Source of the DNA: Streptomyces sp. L-9-10
GTDB lineage: Bacteria > Actinomycetota > Actinomycetes > Streptomycetales > Streptomycetaceae
NCBI RefSeq assembly: GCF_004151105.1
Contig: NZ_PHRF01000051.1
Coordinates: 1 to 36,292, forward strand
DNA: 36,292 nucleotides
Direction of reading: 5' to 3'
Positions 16,437-23,784 of the stretch are shown here, one piece after another (within the stretch, counting starts at the first letter, position 1; each line of letters opens with the position of its first letter). The translations under genes and the position numbers were made by a program. Below the pieces are notes generated by a model, which saw only the letters and a program-made list of their open reading frames with translations, was not told the origin of the DNA and did not search any database.

Positions 16437-17824
16437 CCGGCCCGCTGGACGGCGGCTCCCGTGACGGCCGCGATCCCGACGAGCCGGCGGGTTTCCTCCG
16501 TATCCCCGGTCCGAGGACGCCGCCGGACGACGTGGACGTGACGGAAGAGGAGCGCCCGCGGGCCCGTGAGACACGTGAGACACCGGGAGCGCGTGACGTG
16601 CCCGAGGGGCGTGACGTACCCGAGGGACGTGTGGCGCCCGCGGGGCGTGACGTGACCGAGGGACGTGTGGCGCCCGCGGGGCGTGACGTGACCGAGGGAC
16701 GTGAAGCGCCGCCCGCCGCCGAGCCGCTGTCGCACAAGGTGCTCATGTCACTGCTCGGAGCCTGGGCGCTGAGCGCCTGCCCCGCCGAGGAGACCGCGCT
16801 CGTCGAAGCGCACCTCACCGAGTGCGCCCCCTGCGCGGACGAGGCGCTCCGGCTGCGCGACGCCGTAGGGCTGCTGCACGCCGACGGGAACCTGGACCTC
16901 GACCCGCTGCTGCGCTCCCGCGTGCTGGAGAACGCTCTCGGCCGCCGCCCCGCCCGTGTCCCGGTGCCCGGCTGGGCCGCTCCGTACGACGCCGAGACCG
17001 CGCGGCTCGACGCGCTCCTGCGGGACATCGGCGACGCCGAGTGGCACGCGCCCGTACGGCTCAAGTGGTACGAGGACGAGGGGACCGTCTCCCGCCGGAC
17101 GACCGTCGCGGGGGTGATCGGCCATCTGATGACCGTCGACGGCCTGGTCGCCACCTCCCTCGGGCTCGACGACCCGCTCGGCGGCTCCGACGCCCCCGTC
17201 CACCCGACCGCGCGTACGGAGAGCTTCTGGCGGGCCGCGAAGCCCCCGCCGACCCGCACCATCCACGAGCCCTGGCGCGAGCAGAGCCACACCCTCATCA
17301 GGACGGTGTCCTTCGCGGGCCGCGGGGTCGCCGAACTCTCCGTGTCGTACGGGTTCTTCGCCCTGCCCCTGCGCGACGCGCTGCTCGACCGCGCCTTCGA
17401 GTGCTGGGTGCACGGCGCGGACATCGCGGAGGCGGTGGACTACCCGTACAAGCCGCCCAGCGCCGGCCATCTGCACGAGATGATCGATCTGGCGACCCGG
17501 CTGCTCCCCGCCGCGCTCGCCATCCGCCGCCGGAGCGGTCTCGCGGCACCGGCCCGGGAGCTGGTGACGGCGGGCTCGCCCGGCCGGTCGCTGCATCTGG
17601 AGATCGAGGGCGCGGGCGGCGGCGACTGGTTCATCGCGCTGGACTCGCCGGCGGCGGTCGGTTCCCGCGAGCGTTCCGTCGCGCAGGTCGCGCTGGACGG
17701 CGTCGAGTTCTGCCAGCTGGTGGCCGGACGGGTCTCGCCGGAGGACGCGGCGGCGGGTCAGGAGGGCGACCGTGAGGCGATCAGGGATGTGCTGTTCGCG
17801 GCGGCCACGATGAGCCGTCTCTGA
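16433..17824 (+). CDS. Zinc-finger anti-sigma / maleylpyruvate isomerase N-like (MDMPI) fusion
   Basis: 463 aa from a GTG that overlaps the sigma stop (GTGA). Residues about 35-95 are a disordered repeat of GRDVPE/GRVAPA/GRDVTE units encoded by an 18-nt DNA repeat. A ZAS-type zinc motif follows at about 123-135 (HLTECAPCADEA, giving HxxxCxxC). From about 180 on comes a DinB/MDMPI domain (TARLDALLRDIGDAEWHAPV...TVAGVIGHLMTVDGLVA) and a C-terminal SCP2-like part. Soluble; no transmembrane helix. It probably binds the coupled sigma factor, with the metal or a thiol ligand sensed by either domain. The gene converges on purU. Confidence 0.85.
   Translation: MTGPLDGGSRDGRDPDEPAGFLRIPGPRTPPDDVDVTEEERPRARETRETPGARDVPEGRDVPEGRVAPAGRDVTEGRVAPAGRDVTEGREAPPAAEPLSHKVLMSLLGAWALSACPAEETALVEAHLTECAPCADEALRLRDAVGLLHADGNLDLDPLLRSRVLENALGRRPARVPVPGWAAPYDAETARLDALLRDIGDAEWHAPVRLKWYEDEGTVSRRTTVAGVIGHLMTVDGLVATSLGLDDPLGGSDAPVHPTARTESFWRAAKPPPTRTIHEPWREQSHTLIRTVSFAGRGVAELSVSYGFFALPLRDALLDRAFECWVHGADIAEAVDYPYKPPSAGHLHEMIDLATRLLPAALAIRRRSGLAAPARELVTAGSPGRSLHLEIEGAGGGDWFIALDSPAAVGSRERSVAQVALDGVEFCQLVAGRVSPEDAAAGQEGDREAIRDVLFAAATMSRL
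16596..16704 (+). repeat. In-frame 18-nt repeat inside the anti-sigma gene
   Basis: Six consecutive 18-nt units alternating between the types CGTGACGTGACCGAGGGA and CGTGTGGCGCCCGCGGGG. They encode a six-residue repeat ahead of the zinc motif. Confidence 0.8.
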
Positions 17825-17843
17825 AAGCACCCACGCGGGGCCG

Positions 17844-17913
17844 GTCGACCGGGTCCCGTCGTTCAATTTCCGTCGCCCGGTTCCCGTCGACCGGTTCCCG
17901 TCGACCGGTTCCC
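17844..17913. repeat. 14-nt x5 tandem array between convergent genes
   Basis: Five exact-length units: 17844, 17858, 17872, 17886 and 17900, with consensus GTCGACCGGTTCCC. The last two copies are identical. The array ends at 17913, and the purU stop (17915-17917) falls in the start of what would be unit 6. Confidence 0.9.
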
Positions 17914-17914
17914 G

Positions 17915-18808
17915 TCAGTCGAAGACGACGGTGCGGTGCCCGTTGAGCAGGATCCGGTGCTCCCCGTGCCACTTCACCGCGCGCGCCAGCGCCTGGCACT
18001 CCACGTCCCGGCCGATCGCCACCAGTTGCGCGGGCGTGACCTGGTGCCCGACCCGCTCGACCTCCTGCTCGATGATCGGGCCCTCGTCGAGATCGGCGGT
18101 CACATAGTGCGCCGTCGCGCCGATCAGCTTCACGCCGCGCGCGTGTGCCTGGTGGTACGGCTTGGCGCCCTTGAAGCTCGGCAGGAAGGAGTGGTGGATA
18201 TTGATGAGCCGGCCGTTCAGCTGCTTGCACAGATCGTCCGAGATGACCTGCATGTAGCGGGCGAGCACCACCAGCTCCACCCGCTCCGCGCGGACCAGCT
18301 CCAGCAGCTCGGCCTCGGCCGCCGCCTTGGTGTCCCTGGTCACCGGGATGTGGTGGAACGGGATGTCGTACGAGGCGGCCAGATCGGCGAAGTCCGTATG
18401 GTTCGAGACGACCGCGACGATGTCCACCGGCAGCGCGCCGGTGGAGGCCCGGAAGAGCAGATCGTTCAGGCAGTGGCCGAACCTGCTGACCATGAGGATG
18501 ATCCGCATCCGCTCCTCGGCGCGGTGGATCGCCCACTCCATCCGGAACGAGTCACCGATGGCGGCGAAGCTCGCCCGCAGCTTCTCCACGGTCACCGGGG
18601 CGTCCGCCGAGAAGTGCACCCGCATGAAGAAGAGACCCGTGTCGTGGTCCCCGAACTGCTGGCTGTCCTCGATGTTGCAGCCGGTCATGAAGAGATAGCT
18701 CGACACGGCGTGCACGATGCCCTGCTTGTCCGGGCAGGACAGCGTCAGGACGTACTGATCGGAGGAGGCGGGCGGCGGGGCGGCGGGCGGCGGCGTGGCG
18801 GTGGTCAT
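17915..18808 (-). CDS. purU: Formyltetrahydrofolate deformylase
   Basis: 297 aa from ATG 18808. The N-terminal ACT domain begins YVLTLSCPDKQGIVHAVSSYLF. The catalytic formyltransferase-fold domain follows: MRIILMVSRFGHCLNDLL, then LINIHHSFLPSFKGAKPYHQA and TADLDEGPIIEQEV, which carry the Asn, His and Asp active-site residues. It hydrolyses 10-formyl-THF to THF and formate, balancing one-carbon pools and feeding PurT. Length matches the family. Next gene upstream is the SCO4402-family protein on the same strand. Confidence 0.95.
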   Translation of the reverse strand: MTTATPPPAAPPPASSDQYVLTLSCPDKQGIVHAVSSYLFMTGCNIEDSQQFGDHDTGLFFMRVHFSADAPVTVEKLRASFAAIGDSFRMEWAIHRAEERMRIILMVSRFGHCLNDLLFRASTGALPVDIVAVVSNHTDFADLAASYDIPFHHIPVTRDTKAAAEAELLELVRAERVELVVLARYMQVISDDLCKQLNGRLINIHHSFLPSFKGAKPYHQAHARGVKLIGATAHYVTADLDEGPIIEQEVERVGHQVTPAQLVAIGRDVECQALARAVKWHGEHRILLNGHRTVVFD

Positions 18809-18869
18809 GACCCCAGAGGATCCCACATCTGCCCCGCGCGCCCCGGAATCGGCCAGTACGTGGACATTG

Positions 18870-18909
18870 CGACGCGGACATCGCGTCGATGACTCCGGGT
18901 GACGTCACC
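18870..18909. promoter_or_regulatory. Palindromes upstream of purU
   Basis: A stem CGACGCG-N5-CGCGTCG (18870-18888) and a perfect 12-bp palindrome GGTGACGTCACC (18898-18909) lie 60-100 bp upstream of the purU start. They could be a short terminator of the upstream gene plus an operator. Confidence 0.35.
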
Positions 18910-18923
18910 ATGCCACAGCGGCG

Positions 18924-19421
18924 TCAGGCGGACCGCGTCATGATCCGCAGCACATCCAGCGAGGTCGGCACCACATCCGGGTCGTCCCCGTCGCTCGTCG
19001 CCAGCCGTACGTGCGCCTCGCGGGCCGCCCGTACCGCCTCCGGCCAGCCATGATGCTCCAGATAGGCGGAGACGGGCGCGTCCGCGCCGACCTGGTGCAT
19101 GATGCGCAGCACCCGGAGCACGGCGAGATCGACGAGGGCGGCCTCGCCCGAGTCGCGGAAGATCGTGCCGACGTATTTCTCGGCGGACCAGTTGTCCAGC
19201 CAGGTGTCCTCGACGAGACGGTAGACGGCGTCGGTGACGTCGCCGTACCCCTCCAGGCCGGCCAGCCAGTACTCCTGGTGGAAGACGGGATCGGAAAGCA
19301 TGTGCAGCGCCGAGCGCACATTGCTGCGCCAGCGCCACCACGGCATGTCATTGAGCGGCATGCCGCCCATGGTGGGGGAGCGACGGGCACGACGGGAAGA
19401 GTTCTCGGAACCTTGCTGCAC
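18924..19421 (-). CDS. SCO4402-family conserved protein
   Basis: 165 aa from a GTG. It contains PLNDMPWWRWRSNVRSALHMLSDPVFHQEYWLAG near the N-terminus and an all-helical remainder with no transmembrane segment. I recognise it as the SCO4402 family, conserved next to purU in Streptomyces; no biochemical function is known to me. ATG 19370 (MGGMPLND) is an alternative start. The upstream 110 bp are shared with the divergent solute-binding protein gene and hold a stem CGGGGGC/GCCCCCG at 19445-19468. Confidence 0.75.
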   Translation of the reverse strand: MQQGSENSSRRARRSPTMGGMPLNDMPWWRWRSNVRSALHMLSDPVFHQEYWLAGLEGYGDVTDAVYRLVEDTWLDNWSAEKYVGTIFRDSGEAALVDLAVLRVLRIMHQVGADAPVSAYLEHHGWPEAVRAAREAHVRLATSDGDDPDVVPTSLDVLRIMTRSA

Positions 19422-19544
19422 AGTCCACGACTTTACGTTCCGCCCGGGGGCGTCCGGCCGGGCCCCCGTAATTCACCTCCAGGACACCGAACGTTGGTCC
19501 CCGCTCACTCGGGTGTTACTCGAAAGGCGCGAGTGTGCAGGACT

Positions 19545-20825
19545 ATGACCGGTTGGCGACGCCCCACCTCCCCCCGCCCATTCCAGTCCAGTGCGGTCCG
19601 CGCTCTCTGTATGACAGCGGCCGGGGCTTCGCTTCTTTCCCTTCTGACCGGCTGCGGCGTTCTCCCTGGCGGCTCGGGGGGCTCCAGGGAGCCCGTCACG
19701 GTCATGACCTGGGCGCCGGTCGGCACCAACGCCACCAACCTGCCCGGTATGCCCGCCATGGCCAAGGCGTACGCCCGCTGGGTCAACGCGTCCGGCGGCA
19801 TCGACGGCCACGAGCTGCGCGTCCTGACCTGCAACGAACGCAACGACACGGCGGGCGCCGCCGAGTGCGCGCGCCGGGCGGTGAAGGAGAAGGCCGTCGC
19901 GGTCGTCGGCTCGTACAGCCAGCACGGCCGCGAGTTCATGGCACCGCTGGAGGCCGCGTCGATCCCGTACCTCGGCGGGTACGGCGTCACGGAGGAGGAG
20001 TTCACCAGCTTCCTCTCCTACCCCGTCAACGGCGGCCAGGCCACGCTCCTCGCGGGCAACGGCCTCCAACTGGCCCGCAACTGCGAGAAGACCGCGCTGG
20101 TACGGCCCGACACGATCACCGGCGACGACCAGCCCGAGCTGCTCAACTCCGGCCTGGCCAAGGGAAACCGCGGCCCGGCCACCGACATCCGCGCGGCGGA
20201 GGACGCCACCGACTACACCAAGGCGTCCACCCTCGCCCGCGAGGGCGCCGGGGACGGCGGCTGTGTCACCGCGGTGCTCGGCGACCGCACGGAGACCTTC
20301 TTCGACTCCTACCGCCGCCTCCCCGAGGACGGCCGCGACATCCGCGTCTCGTCGGTCCTCGGCAGCGTCGGCCAGCCGCTGATCAACCGCACGGGCGGCA
20401 AGGACGGCCCCTTCGAGGACGCGTACCTCACCGGCTGGTACCCGGTGGCGAGCGACCCGGCGTGGAAGCCGATGCGCGACGTGATCGACAAGTACGCCTT
20501 CGGCGACAACGACATCGACCCGACCGACCCGGGCGCCCAGACCACCTGGATCGCGTACACCGCCCTCAAGGCGGTCATCGAGTCGGTCAACAGCGATGTG
20601 ATCACCTCCGGCAAGATCGCGGACAGCCTGGACCGCGGCGTACGCGTCGACACGGGCGGCCTGACCCCACCGCTGCGCTGGCGCTACGAGGACATGCTGG
20701 GCACGCCGGGCTTCCCCCGGATCGTGAACGGGAACGTGACGTTCCAAGTGGTGCGCGACGGAAGGCTGGTGGCGGAGCGAAAGGGCTTCGCGAACGTCGG
20801 CCAGACCCTGAGCGGCACGCACTAG
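19545..20825 (+). CDS. Orphan branched-chain-amino-acid-type solute-binding lipoprotein
   Basis: 426 aa from ATG 19545; GTG 19533, with AAAGG a few bases upstream, would add four residues. Signal peptide with lipobox LLTGC, Cys37. The mature part follows the Peripla_BP_6 (LivJ/AmiC-like) fold: NLPGMPAMAKAYARWVNASGGIDGHELRVLTCNERNDTAGAAECARRAV, then KAVAVVGSYSQHGREFMAPLE. It would bind an amino acid, amide or other small ligand at the membrane surface. No permease or ATPase gene is adjacent, so it may serve a remote transporter or act as a sensor. Stops 30 bp before the convergent 2H gene. Confidence 0.85.
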   Translation: MTGWRRPTSPRPFQSSAVRALCMTAAGASLLSLLTGCGVLPGGSGGSREPVTVMTWAPVGTNATNLPGMPAMAKAYARWVNASGGIDGHELRVLTCNERNDTAGAAECARRAVKEKAVAVVGSYSQHGREFMAPLEAASIPYLGGYGVTEEEFTSFLSYPVNGGQATLLAGNGLQLARNCEKTALVRPDTITGDDQPELLNSGLAKGNRGPATDIRAAEDATDYTKASTLAREGAGDGGCVTAVLGDRTETFFDSYRRLPEDGRDIRVSSVLGSVGQPLINRTGGKDGPFEDAYLTGWYPVASDPAWKPMRDVIDKYAFGDNDIDPTDPGAQTTWIAYTALKAVIESVNSDVITSGKIADSLDRGVRVDTGGLTPPLRWRYEDMLGTPGFPRIVNGNVTFQVVRDGRLVAERKGFANVGQTLSGTH

Positions 20826-20854
20826 CTGGGCAGCACGTGGCGGACCTCAGAGAC

Positions 20855-21475
20855 TCAGCCAAGTTCCACAGTGGCGTACGGCTGCCATTCGTACAAACGG
20901 TTGTCGCGGTGCAGCACGATCAACTCTGCTGACCCGATACGCGCGTTGACCGGTGGAACGCTGGCCGCGCCGAGGGTCTCCAGGATGGCGGCCGCAGGGC
21001 CGTCGCTGTTGCTGTACGCCACTGAGACGTGGGGCCGGAACCCCTCGGGCGTCTCCGGCACTTCGGCGAGAACATCTCCGATCGCCGCCCGAATCGCATC
21101 GCGGACGGCGCGCGGCGGCTCTTCGGGCCGCACGGGGAAGAGGATCGCCTCTGGATCGACTGTCGGCGCGGAGAGCGTGATGTCGAAGGCTGGCACGGCG
21201 GCCAGGCGAACACGGGCGGCCTCGACGACGGCGTCCACATCCGCCTGATCGATCTCATCGACGAAGCCGATTCCCTGCATGGTCAGATGCAGCCACCGAT
21301 CCGGAATCAGGTCCAGTCCGTCTACCCCGGCCAGCGCGGAACGGTACTGACCGGCGAATCGATGAACGTCCGTCTGCCCGTCGAAGACCAGGTGCCAGGT
21401 GTAGAAGCGCCGCCCGGTAGCCCATCCGGGACGCCACCACCAGTGGTTACGCAGGTGCTCAGGTCGAGTGGTCAT
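20855..21475 (-). CDS. 2'-5' RNA ligase / 2H phosphoesterase family protein
   Basis: 206 aa. The two HxTx-type motifs of the 2H superfamily are present: HLTM (in RWLHLTMQGIGF) and HVSV (in FRPHVSVAYSN). ATG 21475 overlaps the 3' end of the upstream HTH-TPR gene by 17 bp, so translation is coupled. The likely chemistry is 2',3'-cyclic phosphodiester hydrolysis or ligation on RNA or a nucleotide. In Streptomyces these proteins often sit beside HTH-TPR regulators, and the target is not known. Lower GC than the flanks. Confidence 0.85.
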   Translation of the reverse strand: MTTRPEHLRNHWWWRPGWATGRRFYTWHLVFDGQTDVHRFAGQYRSALAGVDGLDLIPDRWLHLTMQGIGFVDEIDQADVDAVVEAARVRLAAVPAFDITLSAPTVDPEAILFPVRPEEPPRAVRDAIRAAIGDVLAEVPETPEGFRPHVSVAYSNSDGPAAAILETLGAASVPPVNARIGSAELIVLHRDNRLYEWQPYATVELG

Positions 21476-22949
21476 GACCTGAGATCCAATCAGCAGTGCC
21501 ATCCCCTGACGAGAGGGCAAAGCGCCGTGGTGCTGAGTCAAGGCACCATTCGTTGAGTGCACGCCGTGCCGCGGCGGGCACGGGGCTCGTGGCTGACGGT
21601 AGCGCGGCCATCAATTGACCAAGGTCACGCATCCGTTCGGTGATCGGGGCGAACCGCAACTCCGGGGGCAGGGCTAGCACCGGAGCGAGGGCCTCCATGA
21701 CCGCATCCGGATGGCCGATGCCGGTCAGAGCCGTAGCCCGGCTGACGTGGATCTGCGCCGCTGTACCACCTGCGCGCGGGGGATGCGCGGCGAGGTGGCC
21801 AAGCGCTGTGTCGGCTTCACTCAGCGCCTCGTGATAGGCACCGATTCGCAGGTGCGCGGCAGCCGCGTAGTTTTCCTGTCGGGCGCGGTTGCAGGAGAAC
21901 AGGCCGCCGATCTCGTCGCTTCCCACTATGGCCTCGCGTGCCGCGGCGGCACGCCGCAGTGCGGACCGGGTCTCCTCAGCAGCGCCCAACTTGGACCAAG
22001 CATCGGCCTCCTGGCATGCGAGGAGCGCACCCACGCTGCCCCGCGGACGGCATGCGGTCCCGCGTCGGGCGTAGTTGATGGCGTCTCGCAACCGCCCATC
22101 CCAGAACGCGATCTTCGAGCGTGTGGACGCGACCCAGGCGCTCAGCTCACTGTGTCCGGCCATTTCTGCGCACAGCCACGCCGTGCGCCCCTGAGTGTCC
22201 GCCGCGCGTAGGTTGCCGAGGTCACTGGAGATCCAGGCGAGCAGCCCGCAAAGGTAGCCGGCGGACACGTAGAGGTCCGCTGACTGGCGCGGTGGCTGAT
22301 GTCCTTCGATGAGCGCGAAGACGCGATCACGGAGTCTCCGCGTGCGATTGAAGAGGACGACGGCGTCGCCGTTCAAGTACTGACAGGCGAGTGTCCGTAC
22401 ATCGGCAAAGACCTGCTCCAGGGCGATATCGCCAACGTTCGTAGCTTCGGCCCACTGCGCCCACGTGGCGGACTCAGTGGCGGCGGCGACCACCCGGTCC
22501 GACTCGGGCTCCGGCGTGATCACGGCACCGTCGGTCGTCGCCGTGATCGCCTGCTCGGGAGTCCGGCTTCGAATAATCCTCAGGTCACTGTCCGGCAGGG
22601 CACGACGGTCCGCGATATCGAGAAGGTCCTCGACTTCGCAGCCGTAGACGGTGGCCAGGACGACCAGAACGTGGAGTGTTGGCCGACGGCTCGACGGGCC
22701 GGGCCACTTCTCCCATTTCCCTACGAGAGAGGCGTCCGCCGCGACTGCGGAGTCGGGGCACGAGGAGATGCGCTCCGCTGTCCCCTGCAGAGTCCACCCA
22801 AGGGCATGGCGCCACGCCTCGCGAGGCCGTACGCGGAAGCGGACACGCATCTCAATGGCGATTTCTGGCGTGCTGCACCCGGCTGACGACATCTCATGAC
22901 GCAAGGCATCACGATCCGCCTTTGCTCCCGGCTTCGGCGACGGAATCAT
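21459..22949 (-). CDS. HTH transcriptional regulator with TPR-like C-terminus
   Basis: 496 aa; GGGAG six bases before the ATG. The N-terminal 110 residues follow the Streptomyces pattern EMRVRFRVRPREAWRHALGWTLQGTAERI...WEKWP...LHVLVVLATVYGCEVEDLLD, a divergent Xre-type HTH. The remainder is all-helical with TPR-like pairs (LACQEADAWSKLGAAEETRSALRRAAAAREA; AAAHLRIGAYHEALSEADTAL). This architecture suggests a ligand- or peptide-responsive regulator. Base composition is clearly lower in GC than the core genes around it, consistent with an acquired segment. Coupled to the 2H gene. Confidence 0.75.
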   Translation of the reverse strand: MIPSPKPGAKADRDALRHEMSSAGCSTPEIAIEMRVRFRVRPREAWRHALGWTLQGTAERISSCPDSAVAADASLVGKWEKWPGPSSRRPTLHVLVVLATVYGCEVEDLLDIADRRALPDSDLRIIRSRTPEQAITATTDGAVITPEPESDRVVAAATESATWAQWAEATNVGDIALEQVFADVRTLACQYLNGDAVVLFNRTRRLRDRVFALIEGHQPPRQSADLYVSAGYLCGLLAWISSDLGNLRAADTQGRTAWLCAEMAGHSELSAWVASTRSKIAFWDGRLRDAINYARRGTACRPRGSVGALLACQEADAWSKLGAAEETRSALRRAAAAREAIVGSDEIGGLFSCNRARQENYAAAAHLRIGAYHEALSEADTALGHLAAHPPRAGGTAAQIHVSRATALTGIGHPDAVMEALAPVLALPPELRFAPITERMRDLGQLMAALPSATSPVPAAARRALNEWCLDSAPRRFALSSGDGTADWISGHDHST

Positions 22950-23185
22950 CGTTCTCCCTGAGTACGCGTGGATTCACTCAAGGTAGCGATCGTTGCGCTC
23001 GCCGTAGAGCGGAACCGTAACGCGCTGGAGGCACAAATCGTCCACTTCCCCATCCGGAAGCCGGAGTTGCCGCAGATCACAGGCCAGTGGCGGTGACAAG
23101 AAAATTGGACACGGCTGCCCGCGACTCAGAGGCCCAGAGTTGAAACCGTTGCGGCACATACCGAACCGGACCGACAGGGGCAGTT

Positions 23186-23548
23186 GTGGACGCCAACTCA
23201 GAGACCGAAGCGGCGATCGCCCGATGGCAGAGCAGCATCGACCAGGCTCGGCAGGTCAGCTCCGGAACCCGCAGTCGCGACGAGCTGTCCGAGCTGGCCG
23301 CGGCGCTTCGCGGCCACATCGCGGAGCTGCTCCCCACCGCGCGCGCCGAGGCCGGCCGGCTGTGGCGTGGCGGCACCGACTGGTACCGGCTGACCGCCCG
23401 CCTGGACAGCATCCAGCGCCACGCCGCGCGAGGACTCGGCTCCGGAGTTCTGACGGCACACGTTCACGTACGGCTGCTCGCGCTCGACTGTCAGTGGCTC
23501 CTGGAGCACTACGCCCCGGACCCGGCCGGAGCGGAGCCGACGCGGTGA
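23186..23548 (+). CDS. DUF6415-like protein
   Basis: 120 aa from GTG 23186. The segment LSELAAALRGHIAELLPTARAEAGRL and the C-terminal ALDCQWLLEHYAP resemble the small helical DUF6415 proteins of Streptomyces, as I recall them. Function unknown; members are often paired with HTH-TPR regulators. The next gene overlaps by GTGA. Confidence 0.65.
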   Translation: MDANSETEAAIARWQSSIDQARQVSSGTRSRDELSELAAALRGHIAELLPTARAEAGRLWRGGTDWYRLTARLDSIQRHAARGLGSGVLTAHVHVRLLALDCQWLLEHYAPDPAGAEPTR

Positions 23549-23742
23549 CCAGATGCGCCACGGGCGGGCACGACTTCCCGTACGAGGACGAGACCGGCGC
23601 CTACTGCCAGGAGCACGGAGTGACTCTGCTGTGGCACGGAGATCCGATCACGCGGGACGATCTGCCCCCGTGCCCCGCCTCATCGACCGCGTATGTACCG
23701 CGCGACCGGCCGCCTTCTGACGTGGCCGACGACGCGCCGTAG
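23545..23742 (+). CDS. Small Cys/His protein, function unknown
   Basis: 65 aa, VTRCATGGHDFPYEDETGAY then CQEHG, starting at a GTG overlapping the DUF6415-like stop (GTGA). Cys4, His9, Cys21, His24 are spaced as a possible metal site. The C-terminal half is Pro/Asp-rich and probably disordered. Translationally coupled, so likely works with its partner. Confidence 0.6.
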   Translation: MTRCATGGHDFPYEDETGAYCQEHGVTLLWHGDPITRDDLPPCPASSTAYVPRDRPPSDVADDAP

Positions 23743-23784
23743 ATCGCGCGGTCCCGGCCCCCGGGGCCCACCGGGCCACGCGGG

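Noticed and set aside
17844..17913. CRISPR-like appearance of the 14-nt array
   Set aside because: Units are contiguous with no spacers and too short for CRISPR repeats.
22968..23096. Plus-strand 42-codon frame (VDSLKVAIVALAVERN...)
   Set aside because: No Shine-Dalgarno, middling codon bias and no known family. May be a remnant, but unsupported.
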